From Fibrobacter succinogenes (lineage in GTDB: Bacteria; Fibrobacterota; Fibrobacteria; Fibrobacterales; Fibrobacteraceae), in NCBI GenBank assembly GCA_902800345.1, contig CADCDO010000019.1:25852-89851 (forward strand): DNA of 64,000 nt, given 5' to 3'. The position numbers and the translations under genes are program-made. Positions 27,255 through 35,188 of the stretch are shown here, in pieces. Numbering within the stretch: the first letter of the stretch is position 1; each line of letters begins with the position of its first letter. The notes below the pieces were generated by a model. That model was not told the DNA's origin and did not search any database. It saw only the letters and a program-made list of their open reading frames with translations.

Positions 27255-28139
27255 CTAGGGTCTTGTAACGACCATTTCAAGGAACCCATTACCGGTTGTT
27301 CGCATTTCAACCACTTCCCCCCCCGAGGCCTTGGCCTTGAATACCGTAATGTAGTCAGGACGGATTCCTTTCGAAAGAATCATCTCGATTTCCTTGGGCG
27401 TAATCATGAACTTGGAATTCCATTTGTCCATGTACCAGTGCCACGGCTGCCAGTTGAAAATACCACGGGTCGATTGGACAAACGCTCGGAGCATCATGGA
27501 ATATTCGTACTTCAGGAATCCCAGATAGTCGTTCACTTCGGCACGTTTATCGACAATGGTCTTTTTGGCGAAATCCGGATCGTAACGGAGCGGAGTCTTG
27601 TCGGGATTGTCGTAAGTGAACCGGATTAACTTGTCCGATGCAAAAATTTTCAAGTTCGGACGGTCCAGGTGAACGAATTCCGTTTCAGAAACTTGTCTAT
27701 AATCCCTGAACACGACATCGGGCGTAAGGACTTTGTTCAGCTTCAGCTGTACCGGCTTGGCATCAAGCGAACCCAGTTCGTAAAATACGATGACTTCGCC
27801 CATGCCCTTCGGCAAAAGCACCGATAGCAAAGGCTTTTCGCGTTCGGTAATCGCCCAGATCATCTTCGGCTTGTTCGATGAATTCAAGAGCGGGTCCAAG
27901 ACTTTCATCACGGACGGATCGCGAACGCCGTTCACGTCCCATTCCATCCACGTTCCCGAGCCACCGACAGAATCGAGAACGTCAAAAAGACGCCCGCCGA
28001 CAAAGCCCTCTTTCGCTTCGATGGCTCCATAAATTTTAGTCGAAGAAGCATTTTTTACCGCCCCCGATGACGCGGGAGCCGCAGAAGAGATTACTGAAAA
28101 TGCAAGAACAAGCGCGCAAAACGCAAAAAAATTACGCAT
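27255..28139 (-). CDS. Secreted protein of unknown function upstream of porU
   Basis: A 294-residue exported protein with signal peptide MRNFFAFCALVLAFSVISSAA. The remainder mixes strands and helices (TKIYGAIEAKEGFVGGRLFD, GEVIVFYELGSL, IFNWQPWHWYMDKWNSKFMI, TPKEIEMILSKG, EVVEMRTTGNGFLEMVVTR). No known domain was recognised. It is 40 bases before the porU-like gene on the same strand, though porU appears to have its own promoter. It could be a type IX secretion accessory, but that is positional inference only. Confidence 0.7.
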   Translation of the reverse strand: MRNFFAFCALVLAFSVISSAAPASSGAVKNASSTKIYGAIEAKEGFVGGRLFDVLDSVGGSGTWMEWDVNGVRDPSVMKVLDPLLNSSNKPKMIWAITEREKPLLSVLLPKGMGEVIVFYELGSLDAKPVQLKLNKVLTPDVVFRDYRQVSETEFVHLDRPNLKIFASDKLIRFTYDNPDKTPLRYDPDFAKKTIVDKRAEVNDYLGFLKYEYSMMLRAFVQSTRGIFNWQPWHWYMDKWNSKFMITPKEIEMILSKGIRPDYITVFKAKASGGEVVEMRTTGNGFLEMVVTRP

Positions 28140-28175
28140 AAACTCTATACCTTGATTCTAGGACTACGAAACCCC

Positions 28176-28901
28176 TTAAAAACCAATAGGTTCAAAGAGC
28201 GATTCATCCAAACGGGTGTATTGCATGTGGTATTTCTTGTCGAGCCAGTAAAGGGCGAGTTTCGCGTCCGTCCAGCTTTTTTTCGCAGCCGTAGCCTCGA
28301 TGCCCTTCGTGATAAGCGGCAACGTCTCCACGAGGTCCAGTTTCCACTTCGTATCGTCCCAAACAAACAACATAATCGGAACTTTCGGGCTGGAGGCAAG
28401 GCCGACACTCCCGCGGTCGTTCTTGATTTCGAACGGACCCATGTTCACGCGATCGACCAAGTCCAAGTATCCGCTACTGTACAAAAGCAAATAGAGCATG
28501 CGGTAATCCGAGACTTCCCAAAGGTGTTCGCGTTCGAAAAGCCTATACAAAATGATAGCGTACGCCTCGTAGAACTGACATGTATCTATCGCGGCCGCAT
28601 CGTAAGTCTTCGCGTGGCGTTCGAGTTCGTCGAGCCAAGGTTCCGACGGATCCGTCAAGAAATCCAGCAGCACATCGGACGGGGCATGGTCCCTGACAGA
28701 AGACTTGAACTGTTCGTACATGCTTTCGAGCATCGTGAGTTTGTCCGCTTCTTGAGCCTTGAACTTTGCATCGCGGACAGCGGCCGTTTCGACAGATTCG
28801 TCAGTATTGCCGGAATCCTTGGAAGAACCGGCACAAGCAGCCATAAACGCCAATACGCTCAACAACAACGCAAGAACTATTTTATTTTTCAGAACATGCA
28901 T
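28176..28901 (-). CDS. Putative lipoprotein
   Basis: A 241-residue protein with a lipobox: MHVLKNKIVLALLLSVLAF then MAACAGSS, with Cys as the lipidated residue. The mature part is mainly helical (TMLESMYEQFKSSVRDH, FLTDPSEPWLDELERHAKTYD, FYEAYAIILYRLFE). It resembles small Fibrobacter or Bacteroides lipoproteins of unknown role. The start at 28901 is supported by AGGTAGGTG upstream on the minus strand. That sequence lies inside the coding start of the divergent gene at 28896, so the two genes overlap head-to-head by six bases. The order on this strand continues with the secreted protein and porU. Confidence 0.75.
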   Translation of the reverse strand: MHVLKNKIVLALLLSVLAFMAACAGSSKDSGNTDESVETAAVRDAKFKAQEADKLTMLESMYEQFKSSVRDHAPSDVLLDFLTDPSEPWLDELERHAKTYDAAAIDTCQFYEAYAIILYRLFEREHLWEVSDYRMLYLLLYSSGYLDLVDRVNMGPFEIKNDRGSVGLASSPKVPIMLFVWDDTKWKLDLVETLPLITKGIEATAAKKSWTDAKLALYWLDKKYHMQYTRLDESLFEPIGF

Positions 28902-29387
28902 CGCGACACCTACCTGAAAATGAACCTCGACGAACTTTTGCGGGCCTGTTCCCTGAAAGGGTATCAAGGCAGCGGCCCCGGCGGTCAGCACAGGAACAAG
29001 ACCAATACCGGCGTCCATCTGACCTTACCACAATATAATTTAGAAATAAAGTCTTCCGAAAGCAGGAGCGCGAAAGAAAACAAAATTCACGCATTGCACC
29101 GCATGCAAATGGCACTGGCGCTGAATGTCCGCGAAACGCCCCCCGATGTCGAAATGAGATTCCCGGGCAGCAACGGGCATATCCAGCCGAGCAATCCGCA
29201 GTTTCCGCTGTTTGTCGCCCACGTGTTCGACATCATGGCGCAAAAGAACGGCGATACGAAAGCCGCAGCGACGGCGTTCGGACTGAGCCCAAGCGCGCTC
29301 GTGAAGATTCTCCGGCAAGACAAGGCGTGCGCCGCCAAGCTCCAAGGCAACCGCATCGAGAACGGAAAAAGCAAGTTGCATCTTTAA
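28896..29387 (+). CDS. RF-1 domain protein (ArfB-like peptidyl-tRNA hydrolase family)
   Basis: A 163-residue protein with the release-factor catalytic core: GYQGSGPGGQHRNKTNTGVH holds GGQ followed by the basic and Thr residues that sit in the ribosomal peptidyl-transferase centre. The codon-recognition domains of RF1/RF2 are absent. The domain is followed by RSAKENKIHALHRMQMAL, then a region unlike E. coli ArfB and a short basic tail (RIENGKSKLHL). Such proteins usually rescue stalled ribosomes; here the C-terminal extension differs, so the role is inferred. The start ATG 28896 overlaps the divergent lipoprotein start; ATG 28920 would be the alternative. Confidence 0.85.
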   Translation: MHRDTYLKMNLDELLRACSLKGYQGSGPGGQHRNKTNTGVHLTLPQYNLEIKSSESRSAKENKIHALHRMQMALALNVRETPPDVEMRFPGSNGHIQPSNPQFPLFVAHVFDIMAQKNGDTKAAATAFGLSPSALVKILRQDKACAAKLQGNRIENGKSKLHL

Positions 29388-29428
29388 CAAGGCGACACGA
29401 AGCAGGCCGTTATCGCGGAATGCAGGCA

Positions 29429-29486
29429 TTACGGCAAAGTTCGAGCCCCAGCAGTGAAAAATCGAGCATTACAAGCGATGCCGTAA
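29429..29486. other. Possible hairpin after RF-1 domain gene
   Basis: TTACGGCA (29429-29436) pairs with TGCCGTAA (29479-29486) around a 42-base loop. No T-run is attached. It could be a weak 3' structure of the RF-1 domain gene; no gene lies between 29388 and 29574. Confidence 0.3.
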
Positions 29487-29574
29487 ATAAAAATTTTCAA
29501 AAAAGTCCCGGACAAAAGCCTGAAAAAAGCGTGTTTAAGTAAAGTAGGACCCCAAACTATAACCAGGAGGTATT

Positions 29575-30822
29575 ATGAGTCCTACAATCAAGAAACACGT
29601 CTGCCTCAGCGCAGTCACCGCTCTCGCATCACTTTGCCTTTGGAACTGCTCCAGCGATTCACAGGCGGGTTCCCCAGAAGCATCCATCCAGATTGGCGAA
29701 CAAGCCAACGTGGCGCTCAACCTGGAATTTGCCGACACACCGCTGCTCGACAGCATTGTGCTGGACTGCTACGGGCCGGACACGCTCCACCTTGTGCATT
29801 CCGCCGAGAACAAATCGTTCAACCTAGACCTTTTCCCGGGTGAAGAATGGTCGTTCAAGGCAAAGCTCTATGCAAACGGGGCGTTGATGCAGCAAGGCGA
29901 AGTCACGACCGCCGTCGAAGCAGGAACCGCCGTGAACCTGAAAATTCCGCTGCATGCGCTTGTCGGGTTCGTCTACGTGAAGATACCCATAGGCTTCGGA
30001 AACCCCGCAGGAATCAAGAAAGGCGAAATGAAACTCACGAGCGAAGGCGAAACGTTCACCTACCCCATGGAATTTGACGCCGAGAACGTGACGTTCACAA
30101 GCGACGACCTTCAGCTGGGCCGCGACTACCACATCACGATATCGATGCAGGACGCAAGCGGAAAGGCCTTGTTCAGCCTGGAAGACGACTTTACGCTCGA
30201 CGAGGACTCGCCCATCCCGAATTTCCAAATCGAATCGCTCCGCAGCAAGATCGCACTCGCCATAGAACTTGCAAAAGACGTGAACGTACAAGTTTCGCTC
30301 AAGCTGCCGGCCATGAAGCGCAGTCCCGCAGTAAACGACATCGTCGTGAGCGAATTTTTCGTGTGGCCTAACGCCAAGGATTCTACGCAGTACAGCTTCG
30401 TGGAGTTCTACAACGGCAGCACGGACACGCTCATTTTGGACAAGTGCACCTTCGGAAAGACCTCGAACGTGAGCGGCTCCGCCGAAATCGCGACGCTCAA
30501 CCTGCCACCCAACAAAGCGCTTGTCGTCGGGAACCGCGAAGGCGTCAACACTGCAGGCATCTACAAGTATGTCGAAACCATGCCCGCCTTCGGGAAAACC
30601 AGCGGTTCGCTCGTGTTGCAGTGCAACGGGACTGTTCTCGACTCGCTCTATTACGGCAAGGCCGATTCGCTCCACGTGTCGCCGATTTCTACAGCATCGT
30701 CTTCGGCAACCGTTCCCAAGAGTTCGCAGTTGAACATCGGGCTTTGGGACAAGCGCGATGAAGCGGCTTCTTGGTGCACAAGCGCCCCGACACCCGGAAG
30801 CGTGACCGCCTGCGGAAACTAA
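29575..30822 (+). CDS. Lipoprotein with lamin-tail-like domain
   Basis: Exported lipoprotein of 415 residues with a very strong AGGAGG site. The signal ends in ASLCLWNCSS, with the lipid-modified Cys in CSS. Two beta-rich segments follow (VALNLEFADTPLLDSIVLDC, KIPLHALVGFVYVKIPIGFG). The C-terminal 150 residues start NDIVVSEFFVWPNAKDSTQY and contain FVEFYNGSTDTLILDKCTF and LPPNKALVVGN, the pattern of a lamin-tail domain as found in bacterial surface proteins. It is likely anchored to the outer membrane. A terminator follows 35 bases after the stop. Confidence 0.8.
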   Translation: MSPTIKKHVCLSAVTALASLCLWNCSSDSQAGSPEASIQIGEQANVALNLEFADTPLLDSIVLDCYGPDTLHLVHSAENKSFNLDLFPGEEWSFKAKLYANGALMQQGEVTTAVEAGTAVNLKIPLHALVGFVYVKIPIGFGNPAGIKKGEMKLTSEGETFTYPMEFDAENVTFTSDDLQLGRDYHITISMQDASGKALFSLEDDFTLDEDSPIPNFQIESLRSKIALAIELAKDVNVQVSLKLPAMKRSPAVNDIVVSEFFVWPNAKDSTQYSFVEFYNGSTDTLILDKCTFGKTSNVSGSAEIATLNLPPNKALVVGNREGVNTAGIYKYVETMPAFGKTSGSLVLQCNGTVLDSLYYGKADSLHVSPISTASSSATVPKSSQLNIGLWDKRDEAASWCTSAPTPGSVTACGN

Positions 30823-30856
30823 AGTAGTCTCTAAGTGAGACAATGACTGTGTAAAA

Positions 30857-30888
30857 AAAACGGCCGGCCTTTTCGGGACGGTCGTTTT
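30857..30888 (+). terminator. Terminator of the lamin-tail lipoprotein gene
   Basis: AAAACGGCC pairs with GGTCGTTTT (one G-U) around a short loop. Confidence 0.7.
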
Positions 30889-30908
30889 CAAGGTTGAATA
30901 GAGTTTAA

Positions 30909-31312
30909 TTAGTCGTTGTTCTCTATCATAATGCAGCGGACAGAGAGATAAAGAGCATCAGAAACGTATCGAGAACCGTTATTAGAATGACTAGTCCCAT
31001 CTTCATCATAATAAAAATTGATAACATAAATACCATAAGCCTTGTTATCGGTAGACATAAACAATGCAATCACGCCATCGAATCGGAGTTCGTATTTATC
31101 TCTATAATAATACAAATAGCCAACAGGCAAAGCGCTAAAACCGGATTCATTGGAGAAACTGACATCATTTCCTTTATCATCTTTCCAACCAGTTTCAGAT
31201 TTTAATTTACCATAGTCATTACCAAGAGCCTTTACCAAATCCTCATAAGCCCTTATACCAGGCACAACCCAGCCTTCAGGGCAAATAAAATCCAAATGGA
31301 ATACACCTTCGG
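30909..31312 (-). pseudogene. C-terminal fragment of a FISUMP-domain protein
   Basis: A reading frame of about 130 codons carrying the second half of a Fibrobacter major paralogous (FISUMP) domain: ICPEGWVVPG matches the usual CPxGWHLP, and SGFSALPVGYLYYYRD and LYLSVRCIM match the C-terminal part of the family. The first half (WMAENLNY and signal sequence) is missing. Upstream the frame runs into an unrelated fragment at about 31312. It is probably a truncated, inactive gene. An intact relative lies at 60820-61437. Confidence 0.7.
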
Positions 31313-31458
31313 CATGAGGTACGGATGATTTTAGGTTTCTTGGCAGGAGTTGCCAAACGCACCGTCGGCTTGAGCAGTTCTACATGAACGATTTTCTGGT
31401 CGCCGTCTAGACGCAAGATTGCGTTCAAGAAGTGGATGAGGCGAGCTTTTACTAGCCC
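31313..31458 (-). pseudogene. Fragment of a PD-(D/E)XK (Rpn-type) transposase
   Basis: Directly after the stop of the DUF4143 ATPase the minus strand reads RLIHFLNAILRLDGDQKIVH, then VELLKPTVRLATPAKKPKII. This wording is typical of Rpn/PD-(D/E)XK nuclease-family transposases common in Fibrobacter. Only about 45 residues remain: the frame has no start, and the similarity stops at the FISUMP fragment. It marks a former mobile gene or a deletion junction. Confidence 0.6.
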
Positions 31459-32805
31459 CTACAAAAGCCCCGTCATGTATAACGGCAAAAAGACGACGTC
31501 ATCCTTTTCTTGCAAGTCGGCTCCATGCAACACATAGGGCGTGGCAAGATGCGCAGCGAACTTCGCAATGCATTTTCGCAAGGAATTTAGTGTGTAACGC
31601 GTTGAAGACTTAACCTCAATGGGTGAAATATTGTGCCTTGAAGTGATTTTACCTTTTGAAATCAAAAAGTCGATTTCCATCCGTTCATCGGCATTTTCGC
31701 GGCTGGAGTTACTGTAGAAATAGAGGTTATGCCCGGCGGCGGCAAGCATCTGTGCCACGATATTTTCGACAAGCATTCCTTCGTTAATCTCCAGTTTGTT
31801 ATGCAGCAATTTCTGATAAATTTCATTGGGTACACGACCTTTTTCGTCAAACGCCATGCTGATTAGGAGGCCGGTGTCGGCCATGTAGCATTTTAGCGTG
31901 TTTCGTTCCATGTTCAAGCGAAGTCCGATGTTTGGAGCCGTACTTCCGTAGCAAATGTTCGCGACCTTGGAATCGGAAAGCCAGAAAAAGGCGTCATCGT
32001 AGTCCCTGTAGGCGGCATGTTCTTCGAGCGAGGCCAGCCGGAATTTCTTTTCGTGCTTCTGCAATTCTGCAGGAATCTGTTCAAAGATGCTTTTCACTTT
32101 GTATTCTAGGCCATCGGCATATTTAGAGATGTCGCTCTTGTACAAATTCAATATGGAGCGTTTCGTTAAATCAACTTGATCAAAATCCTTTGAATCCTTG
32201 AACGCCTGGACGGCCTGCGGCATTCCCCCGACAATCATGTAGGTGCGGAAATAATCCATCGCCTTGCGGTGGAGCCCTCCCAAGGGGCGACGTTTTTCGA
32301 AGCAATCACGGATAAACGGCATCATCATATCGTCACCCATGGCCCAAAGGAATTCCTCGAAATCCATCGGGTGCATCTGCAGGCTCATTTCTTCGGAAGG
32401 GATAACAATGTCCTTTACATTTTTCTTGATGCTGATGAGGGAACCTGTTTCTATATAGTCGTAACGACCGTCGGCAACTAGGTACTTGATTGCCGAACGT
32501 GCTCTTGGGCATAGCTGAACTTCATCAAAAATGATGACCGATTTCCGAAGGGTGAGCTTTACCCCGTATTGAACTTGCAGGTTCATGAACAGGGTATCCA
32601 GGTCGTTCAAATAATTGTCGAACCATTCCCAGACAATCTTGTCGGCCTTGTTGAAATCGATAAGCAGGTAGGATTCGTATTCCTGACGGGCGAATTCCTC
32701 GACGATATAGCTTTTCCCGGTACGTCTGGCACCTTCTATCAAAACAGCGTATTTACCGTTTTGAGCCTTCCATTCCTGGAGTTGTCTGTATATTTTGCGC
32801 TTCAC
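31459..32805 (-). CDS. DUF4143-family AAA ATPase
   Basis: A 448-residue protein of the DUF4143 ATPase group, widespread in anaerobes and of unknown cellular role. The N-terminal ATPase has Walker A GARRTGKSYIVEEFA, a Walker B-like VIIFDEVQLCPRA and the sensor TGSLIS. The C-terminal half holds the nuclease-like DUF4143 region (NMERNTLKCYMADTGLLISM, EGMLVENIVAQML, and EIDFLISKG, ISPIEVKSS with the acidic-lysine pattern). The start is GTG 32805, supported by GGAGGA. Three operator-like palindromes lie immediately upstream. It is full length and sits between gene fragments, as expected for a mobile accessory gene. Confidence 0.88.
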   Translation of the reverse strand: MKRKIYRQLQEWKAQNGKYAVLIEGARRTGKSYIVEEFARQEYESYLLIDFNKADKIVWEWFDNYLNDLDTLFMNLQVQYGVKLTLRKSVIIFDEVQLCPRARSAIKYLVADGRYDYIETGSLISIKKNVKDIVIPSEEMSLQMHPMDFEEFLWAMGDDMMMPFIRDCFEKRRPLGGLHRKAMDYFRTYMIVGGMPQAVQAFKDSKDFDQVDLTKRSILNLYKSDISKYADGLEYKVKSIFEQIPAELQKHEKKFRLASLEEHAAYRDYDDAFFWLSDSKVANICYGSTAPNIGLRLNMERNTLKCYMADTGLLISMAFDEKGRVPNEIYQKLLHNKLEINEGMLVENIVAQMLAAAGHNLYFYSNSSRENADERMEIDFLISKGKITSRHNISPIEVKSSTRYTLNSLRKCIAKFAAHLATPYVLHGADLQEKDDVVFLPLYMTGLL

Positions 32806-32818
32806 AAGTCCTCCGAAA

Positions 32819-32900
32819 ACATCTTTTCAAGATTATCAACACGCTAAATATACATCTTTTCAAGATTACTGAGTATATAATTTTACATTTTTTCAAGTTT
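32819..32900. promoter_or_regulatory. Three palindromic repeats with 33-bp period
   Basis: ACATCTTTTCAAGATTA occurs at 32819 and 32852, and a degenerate copy begins at 32885 (ACATTTTTTCAAGTTTT). The core ATCTT-TTC-AAGAT is a perfect inverted repeat. The period of 33 bp is close to three helical turns. They lie between the DUF4143 ATPase start and the frame-shifted gene at 32901, and they look like operators. Confidence 0.6.
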
Positions 32901-33535
32901 TTGCCTAAAAAACACGTTTTCTGGCTTGTCCCCGACAACACCAGCGTATTTGGCGAAATCGCCCATAAGCAGAAGTGGGTGGCGAACGTCAAGATGGGTA
33001 AAACCGTCGATAAAATACGGTTATCTTGGGCGAAGCGCTAGGCGATTCCGCTGTGAATTACCAGGGTGATCAGGAATACGAGTTTACTCGGGAAATTGAC
33101 CTGAGTAGCCATTTCCCCGTGGGTGCGGATGAATCCGTGAGGCCAATGACGTATCTGAAAGTTGCAGATGATACATGCAAGATTTCTCATATCAAGGCGA
33201 TGATTCAGGGCGCGAACGTGCGTCTTGATATCTTCCGCAAGGCCGATGGTGTGAATATCGGCCGCGTGAAGAATTGCCGTTGCACGAAGTCATCCGAGAT
33301 CCTGATGCTCAAAGTGTCGTGGCTGAATGCGACCAATCAAGATGTCAGCTACACGTTAAAGTACACTTATAAAGGTTTGAGCAAGCAGACATTCTCGAAG
33401 GGAATTCTTGCACGAGCCGGCGATGAAGGCTTCCTAGTGATACCCTTGTATCCAGTTGCTGGGACGAAATCGATTGAGGCCGTCATACTGCGGAGAGGCA
33501 GACCCAGGAGAACCTGCTCGACAACAATCGAATAA
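32901..33535 (+). pseudogene. Unrecognised gene with frameshift
   Basis: Two coding frames join into one plausible protein. PKKHVFWLVPDNTSVFGEIA and MGKTVDKI (from TTG 32901) read into a stop in frame one, while frame two continues TVILGEALGDSAVNYQG, then YEFTREIDLSSHFPVGADE and ILARAGDEGFLVIPLYPVAG. The switch point is near 33020 and needs one base inserted. The text is protein-like throughout, with no family recognised. The 3' end also looks altered, because the frame at 33499-33844 carries a coiled-coil-like stretch. Either a dying gene or a sequencing error. Confidence 0.5.
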
Positions 33536-33550
33536 AAGAGACGAATAAAA

Positions 33551-33589
33551 AAATCGCATCAGCCCAGGAAAGGACTGATGCGGTTTTTT
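33551..33589 (+). terminator. Hairpin terminator
   Basis: CGCATCAG and CTGATGCG enclose a 12-base loop, followed by GTTTTTT. Confidence 0.7.
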
Positions 33590-33815
33590 GTTTAGAAAAG
33601 GATGAAAAAGAAAAGCCATTTGCTAAGGCTGTCTTTACCGATAACGAAAGGAACCTTCGCCAACTCAACGATGGTATAATTATAGGAATCAACAATTTGC
33701 TTGCTAGTCTCCAAATCCAAGGTTGTCGCGCAGTGAACGATTCAGTTGTCGTTCTCAAATGTGTGATATTGCGTAAGCGCGATAACATACGTCGGCTTAA
33801 ATTTTCTGCATTAAT
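33590..33815. other. Degenerate region with possible gene remnants
   Basis: No intact gene. The minus strand reads protein-like text on both sides of an in-frame TGA (PTYVIALTQYHTF, then TTLDLETSKQIVDSY and VELAKVPFVIGKDS), which may be the remnant of a former cargo or immunity gene. The plus strand is also open but less convincing. Confidence 0.35.
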
Positions 33816-34991
33816 TTACAGAAGATGCCATATAAAAGTTGGATAGAAATCCATCGTTTTATGAAAAGCATACGCTGCAGAATCAGATAGTTGAATTGTA
33901 AAAATTCCAATCTGATTCGGTGTAGTTTGTGTTAAATAATTTTTTATAATTGCGCTGGTTCTAGTTACTTTAGGTTCGCCTGGATTATTAAATCCACGAA
34001 CCTGTAATAATTGATTATATTGTTTAATTGGATTGCTGCATGCGGCTGTTATTGATTTAATATTTTGCTTATAAGTCCGATAATCAGTCTCCACCTTTTT
34101 TATAAGATCTAAATATTCTTTACGATATTCATCTATTTTATTCAACACTACTTCTGCTTCATTCAAAATTTTGAATGTAGCATCATAACTCTTCCAAGAC
34201 AGCCCATCATTAAACGCCTTAATAACTACGGGAGCACATTTTATAAGAAAGTCATACTCGATTTTTCCAAACTCTACTGATAAACTGTCAATTTTAGTCC
34301 GTTCATTACGATTGAGTCCTTTTTCATAGACATATTTACCAACACCTTTGTCACACAATTTGCTCCGTAGTCGCCACACATTTTTTCCTTTTTCTATAAT
34401 TAACTTTTCGTGTGTTTGGAGTGTTGTCTTTCTATTTGTACCTATTTTTATTTTTTGCATAGTATCAAAATATTTCAAATAAGATTTTTTTCTTAAAATT
34501 GTTCTATTGTAATTATTTTTCATTCGCTGCGTCACAGCTTTCTCGCCCATCACATCGGCTTCATGTTCTAGCGAACCGTTGTCATTCACCGGCATTCCAT
34601 TGATATTCGTAGTTGGCGATACGCGTCCTGCCATTTGCTGGGCAACATGCCATGCTTCGTGCGGAAGGTGTTTTTCTTGGCCAGGGGCAACATGGATATC
34701 AGTCCCTTGCGTGTACGCAAGCGCCTGAACGGTAGCGGGTTTAGAGCTGTTGTAATGCACGCGCACATCATCCATCGAAAAACCGGAGAGGCTTTCGATA
34801 CCTGCTTTTAGATTATCCGGCATTCCCGTGTTATTCGGTCGCGGGGCCTCTGCACGCTGGGTAGCGTTATTCGCCATATCGGCTTTGCGCTGGAGGAATT
34901 CGCTTTGTGAGGATGAATCAATAATTGAGACGGAACTTTCACGTTTCGTCTGTACCGCGTTTTTATTTTTTTGTGCGTATGTAATACTCAT
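33816..34991 (-). CDS. DUF4157 candidate eCIS cargo protein (391 aa)
   Basis: Likely payload of the adjacent contractile injection system. Residues 1-50 are a leader (MSITYAQK, then SSQSEFLQRKADMANNATQR) shared with the genes at 35189 and 37703. Residues 55-150 are the DUF4157 domain, with the metalloprotease-like HEAWHVAQQ (His 111) and EHEADVMGE. From about residue 155 on the C-terminus is unrelated to the other DUF4157 gene and AT-rich. It contains helical segments (LSVEFGKIEYDFLI, AEVVLNKIDEYRKEYLDLIK) and ends FYPTFIWHLL. The effector activity of the C-terminus is unknown. AGGGG precedes the ATG. No immunity gene is evident. Confidence 0.85.
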   Translation of the reverse strand: MSITYAQKNKNAVQTKRESSVSIIDSSSQSEFLQRKADMANNATQRAEAPRPNNTGMPDNLKAGIESLSGFSMDDVRVHYNSSKPATVQALAYTQGTDIHVAPGQEKHLPHEAWHVAQQMAGRVSPTTNINGMPVNDNGSLEHEADVMGEKAVTQRMKNNYNRTILRKKSYLKYFDTMQKIKIGTNRKTTLQTHEKLIIEKGKNVWRLRSKLCDKGVGKYVYEKGLNRNERTKIDSLSVEFGKIEYDFLIKCAPVVIKAFNDGLSWKSYDATFKILNEAEVVLNKIDEYRKEYLDLIKKVETDYRTYKQNIKSITAACSNPIKQYNQLLQVRGFNNPGEPKVTRTSAIIKNYLTQTTPNQIGIFTIQLSDSAAYAFHKTMDFYPTFIWHLL

Positions 34992-35055
34992 ATAGCACCC
35001 CTAAGCATATGATTTTATCCCAAAGTCTATATAGAAAAAACAGAATTCGAGCAGC

Positions 35056-35066
35056 AATTGTAAAAT
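35056..35066. promoter_or_regulatory. AATTGTAAAAT motif before DUF4157 gene
   Basis: It lies 65 bases upstream of the 34991 start and matches the inverted repeat arms at 57149 and 57187 in front of the eCIS operon. A shared regulator is possible. Confidence 0.3.
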
Positions 35067-35188
35067 TTCAATTACATAAAATTAATTTCATGAAAGACAA
35101 TAGATCTTGATGCAAATTTTTTTTTGATATTTTGTCATACGTTAAATTCAAATCGTCAAATTACTGGATCAAATTTTAATTTTAAGTT

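Noticed and set aside
29388..29574. Riboswitch before the lamin-tail lipoprotein gene
   Set aside because: There is only a weak hairpin (29429-29486) and no conserved aptamer core that I can recognise.
32819..32900. CRISPR array
   Set aside because: Repeat units are only 17 bp, with a decayed third copy, and the 16-bp spacers are too short. No cas genes are present.
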